NCBI RefSeq assembly: GCF_002878395.1
Contig: NC_061119.1
Location: forward strand, 11,796,226 to 11,860,225
Direction of reading: 5' to 3'
Source of the DNA: Capsicum annuum
Lineage: Eukaryota; Streptophyta; Magnoliopsida; Solanales; Solanaceae
Length of the DNA stretch: 64,000 bases
Numbering within the stretch: position 1 is the stretch's first letter; every line of letters starts with the position of its first letter. Under the pieces are notes generated by a model. The model searched no databases. It saw only the letters and a list, made by a program, of their open reading frames with translations, and had not been told where the DNA came from. The translations under genes were made by a program, and so were the position numbers. This document shows, piece by piece, positions 1 to 10,790 of the stretch.

Positions 1-186
1 ATATATATGTTGTAGTATATGTTTTATTTAAAGTAGTACGTATAGTCGTATATATTGAATGGTGCATATATATGTGTAATTCTGTATATATTTTTTAAAT
101 TCTAATGTAGTATATACTATATATATAGTGTATATATATTGTTTAACGTATTTAAAATGTATATAGGTGGGTACATATTTTGTATA
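1..186. repeat. AT-rich low-complexity DNA
   Basis: The stretch is almost entirely TA dinucleotide runs and short variants such as TATATATGT. No reading frame or element end is visible. Confidence 0.6.
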
Positions 187-420
187 TTGAAAAAAAAATA
201 AAATTAATTTTTGACCGGGTTTGACCGAATTTTTAACCGGATTTAGGTAGGTTTGACCGGGTTGGATTAAGTGGGCTGGGTTAGGGTGGTTTTTTTAAAT
301 TTTTACTGTTGAGCCCAGCCAGGCTCACTTAACCCCAAACCCGGGACCCAGCCCACAACCCGGTTAACTTAATAGGGCCAGTTCCGGTTTAGCCTGGCCC
401 GGCCCACTTGACAGCTATAC
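187..420. repeat. GC-richer repeat, possible hAT-type terminal region
   Basis: The block is locally GC-rich, with repeated GACCGGGTTTGACC-like words on the left and GGCCCGGCCCA on the right, partly complementary (GTGGGCTGGG against CCCAGCCCAC). Such ends are common in plant hAT-type MITEs. I could not define target duplications, so the class is a guess. Confidence 0.3.
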
Positions 421-1908
421 TCTTAATGTGTAAAAGAGTTCATATAAAGAGCAAAATTCATCAAGTTGAGATTCAGAATTCACCATTATTAGAGAGGGAT
501 GATTTTGTATCCATGGATTTGCCAAACATTGCTAATTGCCATTGCACGCCATCAGCGAATCTAAATTTTTTAAAATATGGGTGGTTTGTTAAAAAGAAGG
601 AAAAAATCATTGGAGTATTATTAGGATTGAACCCGAATTCTCAAGGCAAATAATGAGACATTAATCAAGCTGTTATGAATGAGGAATTGTCAAATTATAT
701 TTGGGATCTCGGGAAGATACCTATATATGGAAGGCAAATAATCTATTAGGTTTATGTTATGAAGTTGTTTTTTGTTTGGAATCTTCCACACTTCTTTATT
801 TTGCTTTTGTTCTACTTCGTTATGTATACCCAATGTTTATGATTATGGTTATCCCTATCAATACGATTCTACTTCGTTACACAAGTGTACCATTAGCCTT
901 TTATAGCGTGGGTACTACCAGATTATATCGATTTTAAAAAACATTTAAATAAAATACCTAATCGAGGGACCATAAATTCACATGTCTCGTATTTTAGCCA
1001 ATAAATTCACCCCGATAAACACAGTTACAATAGCCAATTAACTAAGCTCAATTATTTTTTACTGATATCATCAAAAGAAAAAAGAAACTCGACTTAGATC
1101 AATTTTCACTTTTTGGTATCAGTTGGTATGGTTCATAACTTTGGAATTTGGTATGTCTTAAAAAATGTTATATCATCCAAATTTAGAATACACAATTAAA
1201 TGTTGTAATCATAATTTTAGATAATAAATTTTCCCATCGAAAAAATATTTTATATCAAATATTGTGAATGTTGCTATTTATATAATTCCCATGATTCTTT
1301 TTTTCATAATTGCTTTTGTAGGATTTTTGATCCCCTTTTATGAATTATATAATTTGTAGCTGCCTAGTTGCTTTTTTTTAATTTGATTGGTTGACTTGAA
1401 ACATCAAATAATCAGATTGAAATGGTGACAACGTGATGCAAGTCGAACTTCACTAATATCGATTAGGGGGGAGAGGGGAAGGTTATGAATGCAAAGTGAT
1501 TATTCTTGAAACACAAGCCCTTTGGTTAAAAAGATTCTTATTTTACTTAAGGGTATTTTTGTAATAATTAGCTTAGATTATAAATAAAGAGAATATCTAC
1601 TATAAACTTGCGACTATTTTTGTGATTTTGAAATTATGAATGAGTACTTTTGAGAGAGTTGTGGCTAAGGCCTTTGTTGTTATTTTAGGTTGATAGATTA
1701 CTTAACGAGATCTTTCTTCATATGAGTTTATCCTATAGTATTGGTGCTTGTTTTGGTTAAATTAATTGAATGTTTAGCTTTCTATTATTAGCAATTAGAG
1801 TAATTCATTTACGTGAGCTATCTTCTAGTGTATCATTTATCTTTAATTCTCATTTTTAGTGTTAGAGTTTCTATTTTTTGCATTTTCATTACAAAGCCAT
1901 TTTTATTG
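421..1908. other. Intergenic DNA, nothing recognised
   Basis: Two open frames of about 80 codons (408-653 and 701-937, + strand) lie here, but neither matches a family I know and there is no flanking exon structure. The rest is AT-rich DNA with many stops. I see no gene or element ends. Confidence 0.5.
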
Positions 1909-1916
1909 GTTATAAT

Positions 1917-2604
1917 TAGGGCTGTGCAAAAATCGAACCGATAAAAATGCTATTGGGTTATCGGGTTAACGATTTTTTATTGGTTTTATAAAAAATTTTA
2001 TTGGGGAAACGGTTCGGTATCGGTTTTAGCTTATTGGATTATCAATTAAACCGATAACCCAATAAGGATACACTAAGTTGTTGTTTTATCCCTATTTATG
2101 TTATATATTTAAATATCTCTCTCTATATATATATATATAGATATGTGTATGTATATAGATTATATGCACTACTAATTCATAATTCAGTGATTCACAAAGT
2201 ATTAACCTATTCAGGGCAACAAAGGCACAATATAAAGTTCGGCTATTATCGTAATAAAAAGCTTGAAGCATTTATAGCTTCCAACAATTAGGATTCAATT
2301 TTTTTCCTAACTAACATTCAGTTCAAGTTTGAAGATTCTTGTAAACTAAAATGCATTGCGTAGGTTTTGACGGTAATTAAGATTTCATTTTTTTATGTTA
2401 GTTGTTACTATTTCTATTTTATAAGTATTTTCTTATTGGTTAAATCGAAAACCGAACCGTTAAGGACCAAAAACCGATAAACCGAAACCGATAAGAAAAT
2501 ATCTTATTGGTTGGTTATTGGCTTTACATATTTAAAAATCGAAAATCGATAAACTGAACCAATAACACGTAAAATCGAACCGAACCGACCGATGTACAAC
2601 CCTA
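1917..2604. mobile_element. hAT-type non-autonomous element (688 bp)
   Basis: The ends are imperfect inverted repeats: TAGGGCTGTGCAAAAATCG on the left and the complement of TAGGGTTGTACATCGGTCGG on the right. They are flanked by near-identical 8-bp duplications, GTTATAAT at 1909-1916 and GTTAAAAT at 2605-2612. Eight-base duplications and TAGGG ends are hallmarks of hAT elements. The interior repeats ACCGATAAA/TTATCGGT words towards both ends and has a TA/TC run at 2115-2142; no transposase frame is present. A second family member with the same arms lies at 16220-20625. Confidence 0.8.
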
Positions 2605-2859
2605 GTTAAAATATGTCTCTTGTATACGTTGCACATTTTTATTGGTGGTAGAGTCGTGGATATAAGGAGCCCAATTTTGACTTGGGCCTCAGTAGACAAT
2701 GGCCCAAATAAAAAGCCCAATTTACACAGTTGGGACTTTTAATATTGTAAGATGAAAAACCTAACATATTTGTGGATGAAAAGTGAGAAATATTGGAAGT
2801 TCCAAATCAACCATAAAAGAATAATAAATTCGTCCCTTCCCTCCCTCCTTTTTCATGGG

Positions 2860-3036
2860 ATAACTGCCACTTCCCAACAGATACCAAATATTTCTATCTG
2901 TCAAGGCTAAGATTGATGGAAGATATCACCTAGTATTTTTTTATCTCCATTGAAATTTGAACTTGAAATCTCATGATTCTCAACCACTTACTTGAACACT
3001 AGGCCACTAGGCCTCACCTTGATTGGAACCTTCCCT
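2860..3036 (-). mobile_element. tRNA-derived SINE, 3' truncated
   Basis: Read on the minus strand, the head contains GCCTAGTGGCCTAGTG and then TTTCAAGTTCAAATTTC, which fit degenerate pol III A and B boxes. It continues with ACTAGGTGATATCTTCC and GTGGCAGTTATCCC, recognised as the body of a common Solanaceae SINE. The usual terminal part (GTGCGCGCAAGCTGG...) is missing on this copy but is seen at 9588 and 14693. Confidence 0.6.
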
Positions 3037-3084
3037 CCCTCATTCCTAGTCCAGATTATAAATAAAAATTGTGTGTGTACATAT

Positions 3085-3262
3085 AAAAAGAGTTCGTTAC
3101 CAAAATCATTTATATTTTTTAGTCACGGATTCAAGTCTTGAAAATAATTTCAGACAGAAATGTAAGATAAGGTTGCGTACGGTAGATCCTTGTGATCGGA
3201 GTCTTTTTCAGACCCTGTATATAGCGGAAGTTTTAGTGCATGAGGCTTGCCTTTTTTTTTTT
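3085..3262 (+). mobile_element. Au-like SINE
   Basis: The plus strand has a B-box-like CACGGATTCAAGTCTTG, then AAGGTTGCGTACGGTAGA, CCTTGTGATCGGAGTC, ATAGCGGAAGTTTTAGTGCA and a terminal T run. This order is that of the plant Au SINE. The copy is diverged, and its A-box region (GAGTTCGTTACC) is only approximate. Confidence 0.65.
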
Positions 3263-3644
3263 GGTTCTCATTAGAATTTGTCCGTATGATATACACAATG
3301 TTAGATAAAATCATAAAATAGGATGAGAGGAATATGAAAAAGGACTATTAAGTTCACAACAAAGTTGACAAAATAGATTTGGTGCTTTGTAGCTAGCTAG
3401 AGACCTAGTCTACCACACTACAATCCAATTAGCAATTAAGATGAAACAATTTGTTCTCCAATTTGTTGTGCCTTGTATCTCTAGAGACCTAGTCTACAAG
3501 ACTACAATCCAATTTGTAATTAACATGAAGCAATTTGATCTACAGTTTGTTGAGCTCACGTTATGGTTGTGAAAATGTGAACATGTAAAGCCAATAATTT
3601 TATTAGTAGGGGCCGATGGCAGAGACGGATCTAAAATTTAAACT

Positions 3645-3790
3645 TCAAAAAGCAGTTCAATACACTAAAGTTCTCGCTATGAAAGGGATCTAGAAAGGAT
3701 CGGACACGAGGGTGTATAGTACGCAATCTTACCCTGCATTTTTGTAAGAGACTGTTTCTGTAACTTGTTCGTATCACTTAATTGACTTCA
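3645..3790 (-). mobile_element. Au-like SINE, reverse orientation
   Basis: Reading right to left, the block contains complements of the same Au-like body: CACTAAAGTTCTCGCTATG, GGATCGGACACGAGGGTGTA, TACGCAATCTTACCCTGCA and AGAGACTGTTTCTG. It lies just before a second reverse copy at 3845. Confidence 0.6.
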
Positions 3791-3844
3791 TCAATCGAGT
3801 AACTTTGCATCAAATCTCTCTCTCGTTAGATAATTATCAAGGCT

Positions 3845-4015
3845 ATTGCAAAAAGCAACTTTGTTGAAAGTCCGTTTCCACACCAATAAAAGGGCAGCCC
3901 GAAGTACTAAACTCCTGCTATGTGTAGGATTTGGAAAAAGATTCGATCACAAGAATCTATTATACGTAGTCTGGCCTTACTTGTTATCAACTCTCTCTCT
4001 ATTTTGCAGAAATGC
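3845..4015 (-). mobile_element. Au-like SINE, reverse orientation, diverged
   Basis: The left part, with GGGCAGCCCGAAGTACTAAA followed by CTCCTGCTATGTGTAGGATT, and the right part, TTCGATCACAAGAATCTATT then TACGTAGTCTGGCCTTAC, are the complement of an Au-type 3' half. It is more diverged than its neighbour. With the copies at 2860, 3085 and 3645 it makes four SINEs within about 1.2 kb. Confidence 0.5.
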
Positions 4016-4709
4016 TCTTTTAGAATTAGGTTTAACGTCCTTTTATGACTTTCCTGATCTATGTCTAATGACAAATTATACCATCAGAAGTTCACAAAAT
4101 GCAATGTGCAAAAAATGGTAAGACTTAATAATTAAGCTTATTAGGTAAAAGTAACAATTGGTGAATTTCCATAGGGGTAAGAAAGATGATTTCATCAATT
4201 GAATTTGGACAAAAACTAGAATGTCTCTTGCTCTTTTTGTACAATATATGTACTATTACTGTACTTTACACATCCAATGAATGTTATCCATTTGCAGAAA
4301 TATGTCACCATCACTTATCTCTCTTTTTTCCTTCTTCGTTGTGCATGGTCCCAATTATAATTACTATTTTCCTTACAGTGATTCTTCACTTTAAAAAAAA
4401 AAAAATCACATGTTTTTAAGTAACACGAAATTTAAGAAAAAAAAAAAAAATTTGAATCTTGTGGTTTTAAATTTAAGTTATGTCAAATATATCAAAAGTT
4501 TTTTAATTGTGTAGTTTTAAACATGTCACGTGAAAAGTTGAAATTAAACTGTTGTCAAAAAAGGAAAGAGTCATTCTCTATCTATCTCGGAGTATCCATT
4601 CCCTCGAAACTGCTTAACTTTGATTTCTACTTTCTATAAGCGAAAACGTTTAAAACGTACTAAAAATGAAAGTAAGTCATTATTTTTTAAACGTAGGGAA
4701 TATTAATTA
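4016..4709. other. Non-coding, nothing recognised
   Basis: AT-rich DNA with two poly-A runs near 4394 and 4437. The small frame at 4186-4419 is hydrophobic low-complexity and shows no family signature. Confidence 0.45.
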
Positions 4710-4971
4710 TTCCCGCATTCCAAATTAGTTAACCTTTTTTTACTTAACGCTCCACTTAAGAAAATATTTATTAGGGGTTTATTTTACCAAATTAGTCATA
4801 TTAATTATGCTTTAAAAATATAAGTTTGAGTAGATACACTTTGTTTAGTCATTTAATGTTGAGAATAGTATTAGAAAAACATAATAAAATCTTCTTAATT
4901 TTACCAAGGTAACAACTAAATTGGAACAAATATTTTTAGAAAAAGGCTCAACTAAAACGAAACGGAGGGAG
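4710..4971. mobile_element. Stowaway-like MITE
   Basis: The right end reads AAACGAAACGGAGGGAG followed by TA, the typical CTCCCTCCGT terminus of Stowaway/mariner MITEs. The left end, TTCCCGCATTCCAAATTAG after TA, pairs with it over roughly the first 30 bases with several mismatches. There is no coding frame. The weak left end limits confidence. Confidence 0.45.
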
Positions 4972-5001
4972 TAATACTACATGACAATTTTGGCAGGTAT
5001 G

Positions 5002-5137
5002 GTGAGTATTGCATTGATCAAATGATAAATTAGGACGGTCAAACCCATCGGTGGCCCCCTAAACTTGGCATGAGTATTGCATTGATCAAATGATAAATTA
5101 GGACGGTCAAACCCACCGGTGGCCCCCTAAACTTGAC
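5002..5137. repeat. 68-bp tandem duplication across a transposon junction
   Basis: A unit starting GTGAGTATTGCATTGATC and ending TAAACTTGGCAT is present twice, offset by 68 bp, with only a few differences (for example CATCGG against CACCGG). Each unit holds flanking DNA, the 9-bp target duplication AATTAGGAC and the first 33 bases or so of the left inverted repeat. Confidence 0.85.
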
Positions 5138-6505
5138 ATGAACTTTTACTTAGGCACCTCAAGTGGACGTTGTTCGCTTTTGGCACCTCAAGTAGCTATA
5201 AAGCGTGTCACTTTGACACCTTTCGACACCAGCACCGATGAGTGTGTCTCACTCGCTGCCAACGTGAAAAAAACGACCAATTAATTTTTGCCAACTAACT
5301 CATTTAAATTGCCACATCACTATATCCACCTACAATTTTTATTTTTATTTTGAATAAAAGACCAAAACACATAAAAAGGGACCAATTATAAAAAGACACT
5401 TGTCATTTTTATAAAAATATTTTTATATAATTAATTTAAATAAAAAATATTAATAACCCCCACCACCACCACCACCACCACCACCTTATATCATCTTCCT
5501 AAACCACCCCACCCTATATCATCTTCTTCAACCCATCCCATCCCCAAATCTGCCGCCACCCTCCCCCTAAATTGTATTCTGCCACCCTCCCCCACCCTAC
5601 CCGTAAATCGTTTATCGCCATCCCACCCTCCCCTACCGCCACCCACCCACCACCTCTATATTTTCTTCTTCAATCCACAAACCCTCGCCTCCAACCACTA
5701 CAACAATCCGACCAAATTGACATCAAATTCACAAAAACTTAACAATATTTGACAACAATTTTTCACTCTCCGTTCAAATTGACAACAATTTCATCTCAAC
5801 AAAAATAAATTGGTCAAAAAAAATTTTTTAAGAAGGAACCCATTTGGCCTTAATTTCTGTCTAGTTGCTATGGTATGGTTTCGTGCAGATATACTCTGAT
5901 ATATTTTAGTTGGATCACATTTAAGAATAAACTCAATTAATGAAAATTGAGTGAAGGTAAGTTTGATGGTGATATTGTATTCAATTGTGGTGCAAAAATT
6001 ATGGAGGTGAATAACAAAATTAATGGAGGTTGTGTGAAAAAATTGGTTACACTATTTTTAATTTTCTACAACAATCATGGAGATGTTATTTTTAATTTTT
6101 ATAATTACGTATGTGATTTTTTTCTTCTATGTTTTTTAATTCAAAAATTTGGTGGTAATTTGGTGGATAATGATGATGATGTTGGAAGGTGAAGCATGTA
6201 CGGAGAAGAAGAAGGTTTAAAGCTGATGTTGGAAGCTTTGCAATGATTGTTAATGGTGGTGGAAGGTTGAGTTGGTGGAAGAAGAAAGAGGAAGAAGAAG
6301 AAGGTAAAAAAAATACAAAAACCATAAAATAGAGCTCCTCACGCGCTTTTAGTGTAGTGCAACACACACAATGTGTTGAATCAGCAAAAGGTGTTAAAGT
6401 GACACACTTTATATCTACTTGAGGTGCCAAAAGTCAACAACATTCACTTGAGGTGTCTAAGTGAAAGTTTGTGACAAGTTTAGGGGGTCACCGATGGATT
6501 TGGCC
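5037..6505. mobile_element. Mutator-like long-TIR element, family A copy 1
   Basis: Terminal inverted repeats of about 150 bp frame the element. The left arm carries GGTCAAACCCATCGGTGG, CTTAGGCACCTCAAGTGG and TTTGGCACCTCAAGTAGC; the right arm carries their complements and ends at GGATTTGGCC. The 9-bp duplication AATTAGGAC occurs at 5096-5104 (also 5028-5036) and 6506-6514, as expected for Mutator-like elements. The true left end is probably 5105, with 5037-5104 added by local duplication. The interior has a C-rich CCACC tract near 5460-5660 and no transposase. Related elements are at 12886 and 26935. Confidence 0.8.
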
Positions 6506-6514
6506 AATTAGGAC

Positions 6515-7229
6515 AGAAGACCATTGGCACTTTTGCCCCCAGACTTTGGTTTGGTAAAAGTGTAACACATGATGTATGAGATATAATATGTCATGAGTTA
6601 GAGTTCTGTCGTTGACAGGCGCGGACTTAGGTACTCCCTCTATTTCAAAATAAATGAATTGTTGAGTTATTTTTTAATGTACAAAATTCAGGGTAGTGCT
6701 AAACGACTCGGAACCGAATTGCCTCGAATGACTCGAGTCATGTAAAAAGTCTGTTTTATCCTTTGGCTTCAAAACCACCATTTTTTCCCCCAAAATGCAA
6801 AACCACCTACTTTAAGTGCCAAAATCATTTATTTTTCCCTTCAAAAATAAAATCATTTTTACTTTTATTTTTTATTTATTATTGTTCTTTCATATTTTTC
6901 TTTTTTCAGATTTTTATTATTTTTTATTTCTTAATTTTTATTATTCTTTCATATTTACTTTTTATATTTTTACTTTTTCATTCTACTTTTTCCTTACTTA
7001 TTCTAAGTTCTCTCATCTATTTTGAAATCTTTTAATCATCATTTTTGACTTGTAGTATATATTTTTTTCTTCAAATACTTCTATCTCCTTAGTTACTTTA
7101 CTATACAGATTTTTAAAATTTTTACATTTTTTTTAAATTTTAAATCCTCCATATATCTAATCTACAAAATTCCTCCTATAATTTTTTTTTTTTTAAATGA
7201 ATCCAATATAACAAAAATATTTAAGAGAA
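6515..7229. other. Non-coding, pyrimidine-rich
   Basis: The plus strand is strongly T/C-biased from about 6760 to 7190, giving long hydrophobic frames that are compositional artefacts. A fragment near 6632 (TACTCCCTCTATTTC) resembles one end of a Stowaway-type MITE, but no partner end was found. Confidence 0.5.
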
Positions 7230-8109
7230 ACCATGAATGAAATTTTTGGAATTGAAAATAGTGATAGTTTAGTCGCTAAATTTATAGTCAACATAAATTC
7301 AAATATCATTACTTTTAAAGTTAAATTCATTTTTATTTTGCTTACAAACAAAAGAAAATCGCCTTTAAATAGCACTTCAATTGATAGTTATCAACGTAAT
7401 TATTCAACTGTAAATTAATTAAGTTTGACTTAAAAAATTTAGTGTAATTTTTATCTTGACTCTAAATGACTCGCATGTTGAGTTTATATAGGTTTGAATG
7501 AAAATTCAACTGTATGTAAAGATTAAGTAAATAAATAAAAACTATTGGGATCGTCACATAATGTTATTCTAACAAACTGGTCAAAAAATTTATAATCATT
7601 GAATCACGACTTCGAGGCTAGAAAGCCGCGATAAAATACAAATTTATTTTAGTTAAATTATATCTAATATTTTGGAAGTATTTTTATGTTGTTTCACTAA
7701 AATTATAAAGTATTTTCATAATTATTTTATCTAAGAAAATTAATTAGCTTGTAAAAATTGAAGCCGAACTTTTTTTCAATTTGCATATTTTATTTTATAC
7801 TTCCTCTCACAAAAAATAAATATTAAAAAGAAAAAATTACATAACTGAACAAACATAAACTCTAAATTATTTTATTTAGCCTAAATTTTAATTAATTACA
7901 ATTCAAACGATCCCTAATAGTAATAGAAGAGGGAGTGAAAGGAGTTACAATTCATTGTATCTCTTTCCAATTAAGTGCATTCATACAAGTGCGAACTATA
8001 AAATAGAAATAAAAATAGAAGTGCATCAACGAATAGAAAAATATAAATGATGGTGTGAATACAATAAGTGATTGTTTATTTTCATTATCGTTCATGATTT
8101 ATGCTAGAC

Positions 8110-8490
8110 GTAGCTATATTTTTAAAAAATATAAAAAAAAAAACATAAAATAGAACAAAAAAAAGAAAGGAAAAAATTCAAAAAAGAAGGAGAAATAGAA
8201 GTTAGAGATAGAAGAGAGAGAAAAAAGTGAAAAAAATGAAACGATAATAGGAAAAAGAAATTAAAAAAAAAAGATGGAAAACACACAAAAGAAAAAAACT
8301 GAGGAAAAAGTACCCCAAAAAATATAATTTTTTCTTTAAAAGGAAAAAAACAAAAAAGAAAAAAAAAAGATCAAAAAAAACCAAAAAAAAGAAAAAAAAA
8401 AAAAAAAGAAAGAGAAATAAAAGTTAGAGATAAAGAGAGGGAAAAATGAAAAGAAAAAATAAAACGAAATGAGAAAAGAGAAAAAAACTG
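8110..8490. repeat. Polypurine tract
   Basis: Nearly every base on the plus strand is A or G for about 350 bp, with GAAAAAAA-like and AGAGAGAG words. The phenylalanine-rich minus-strand frames across it are compositional artefacts. Confidence 0.8.
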
Positions 8491-8971
8491 AAAAAGGTTG
8501 CATGGAACTGCTCTCATTATATTTATATCTTATATCAAATAAAGTCGATTCATACATTTACTAAATGTGATAATTTTGAAGTTAGATTATGGGTTCCTCC
8601 AATTTGCTGAATGGGAGGCTATTTTCTGAAAGTTTTTCACTTTAAAAATATATATAAGAGTGAATTAAGTTATTAGAAGTTAATAATTGTGTTGACTAAA
8701 ATTTTAAAGTATTTTTATATATTTTCGCTAACATATATATTAATAATTTGTCAAAATTAAACTCAAAAGGAAATTTTAAAGCTAGTATCTTTTTTAAAAA
8801 AATTCACTTAATCTCATGAAAATAAAATTTTAAAATATACATAAGAGTGAAGTTGATTTATTAGAAGTCAACAATAGTATGAACTAAAACCTTAAAGTAT
8901 TTTTCATATTATTTCACTTAAGTTTTTTAAACAATTGATCAAAATTAAACTCAAAAAATTATCAAGTCAAT

Positions 8972-8972
<1 letters not shown>

Positions 8973-9007
<35 letters not shown>

Positions 9008-9008
9008 T

Positions 9009-9062
<54 letters not shown>

Positions 9063-9070
9063 GATGTTGC

Positions 9071-9103
<33 letters not shown>
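8973..9103. repeat. Compound microsatellite (AAT)n-(TTG)n
   Basis: About 11 AAT-type units run directly into roughly 30 TTG units with two interruptions (GATGTTGCTG). The TTG part is like the tail of Solanaceae RTE and SINE elements, but no element body precedes it. Confidence 0.9.
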
Positions 9104-9104
<1 letters not shown>

Positions 9105-9587
9105 ATGATCATCATCATCATTATTCAATCTTATTAAAAATAAATTTAAGAAGTGAAATTGAGTTACTAGAAGTCATCACTTGTGTTGGCGAGTCATAAA
9201 ATTCACAAATTGAGACTCGGTTTAACCTAGTATATACTGAATCAACATTTTTTAAATAGAAATCGGCCATTTATGTTGACTATAGTGACAAATTTACACA
9301 TGATTCAATCCTAACATAGATTGAATCAATATTTCTCATTTAGAAGTCAATCTTTTATTTTGACTATAGTCGTGATAGATTGAGACTCGATTTGATCCTA
9401 ACAGAGATCAAATCAATATTTTTCAAGTAGAAGTAAACCATTTATGTTGATTATAACCATGACAAAAGGAAATTCAATTCAATCCTAGTATAGATTCAAT
9501 CAACATTTCTCAATTAAAAGTCAACCATTTATGTTGACTATAGTCGATCAAGACAAATTAAGATACAATCCAATCCTAACATTGATT

Positions 9588-9633
9588 GGTGCGCGCAAAC
9601 TGGCTCGGACACCATGATTATAAAAAAAAATAT
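9588..9633 (+). mobile_element. SINE 3'-end remnant in Helitron copy 1
   Basis: GGTGCGCGCAAACTGGCTCG followed by GACACCATGATTATAAAA is the typical 3' terminus of a Solanaceae tRNA-derived SINE. The same remnant sits at the equivalent place in copy 2 (14693-14773), so it predates their separation. Confidence 0.55.
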
Positions 9634-10351
9634 ATCAAAAGTCAAATATTTATGTTGATTATAGCTAGTCGTGATAAATTGAAACTTAATTTAATCGTAA
9701 TATAGATTGAATCAATATTTTTCAATTATAAAAATATTTTCATTGATTATAGTGGTGACAACTTGAGACTTAATTTAATTTTACTAATAAAAATAAAGGG
9801 CAATAAGCAAGCACGTCTGCAACATGCCTGCTTCAGCTGCTTCAATGGTAATTTTACTCTACCATTCTCAATTAATTAGTATAAGTCATTTAAGTATTTA
9901 AAAAATAATAATATTTAATAAAAAGGTAAAATTGAAATAAAATAATAAATTAACTCTTGATGTTTTGTGATACCTTCTTCAGCTGCTTCAATTGTAATTT
10001 TACTTATCACCCTAATTAATTATTCTAAGTCATCTAAGTATTAAAAAAAAATACAATTTAATAAAAAAGATAAATTAGACACAAAATGATAAATTAATTT
10101 TTAAAGTTTTAAATTAACTTGATGTCTTACATGAGACTTATTTAATTTTTTTCACAAGTATTTTTATACTAATTTTGTATCACTTCTAATTAGTTGTTAT
10201 AAGTCATTTAAGACATGTCTGCTTCGTTGTTTCAATCATGATTTTATTATATTACCCCTAACTAATTTTCATGGTCATCTAAGCATTACAAAATTAATAA
10301 TATTTCATAAAAAAAAAATACACTCAAAATGATACGTCAATATAAATTATT

Positions 10352-10715
10352 GGGAAAATACTAAAAAAAAATACCTGAACTTTGATCGGATTTGCAGTTG
10401 AGCATACTGAACTTTGTAGGGGTCCTATTACCCTCTAAACTTTTTTAAAGTGTATTTAATTCCCCCCGAAATGCAATACCCAGTTTTGGCGGCTGGCAGT
10501 GCAATACACGTGCTAATTTCGTTTTGACACGTATGTTTTTTGACAGACGGCGGTGTAATACACGCGTCAAGCTCATATTTACACGTGTTCAAGTGAGCAG
10601 ATATATGCCATTAAAATATAAAAAAAAGTCTAGGAGGGTAATAGGACTTCGCAAAGTTCAGTATGCTCAACTGCAAATCCGATCAAAGTTCAAGTATTTT
10701 TCTGAGTATTTTTTC
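10352..10715. mobile_element. Mutator-like MITE (364 bp)
   Basis: Long inverted repeats of about 90 bp (left arm with TGAACTTTGATCGGATTTGC and AGTTGAGCATACTGAACTTT; right arm their complements) frame a GC-richer core. Flanking 9-bp duplications are TAAATTATT (10343-10351) and TAAATTACT (10716-10724). The matching place in Helitron copy 2 (near 15355-15370) lacks the element and serves as an empty site. The open frame at 10524-10718 lies wholly in this element and is not a gene. Confidence 0.85.
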
Positions 10716-10790
10716 TAAATTACTTGGTTGACTATCGAAATTATATTAGTGTCATAAAAATTACGACTGAACAGAGGAAGACATAAAGTA

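Noticed and set aside
408..937. Two plus-strand frames of 81 and 78 codons
   Set aside because: No known motif, splice context or similarity between them. They could be an unrecognised gene remnant, but the sequence does not support it.
5947..6192. Plus-strand 81-codon frame MSEGKFDGDIVFN...
   Set aside because: It lies in the core of a Mutator-like element and is compositionally biased; no family recognised and no copy in the sister elements.
6763..7035. Plus-strand hydrophobic frames resembling membrane proteins
   Set aside because: T-rich composition alone creates the F/I/L-rich text; two overlapping frames look equally good, which argues against coding.
8202..8557. Minus-strand phenylalanine-rich frames
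   Set aside because: They are the translation of a polypurine tract and have no domain or start context.
10524..10718. Plus-strand 64-codon basic frame
   Set aside because: It lies entirely within the 364-bp MITE and runs through its terminal repeat.
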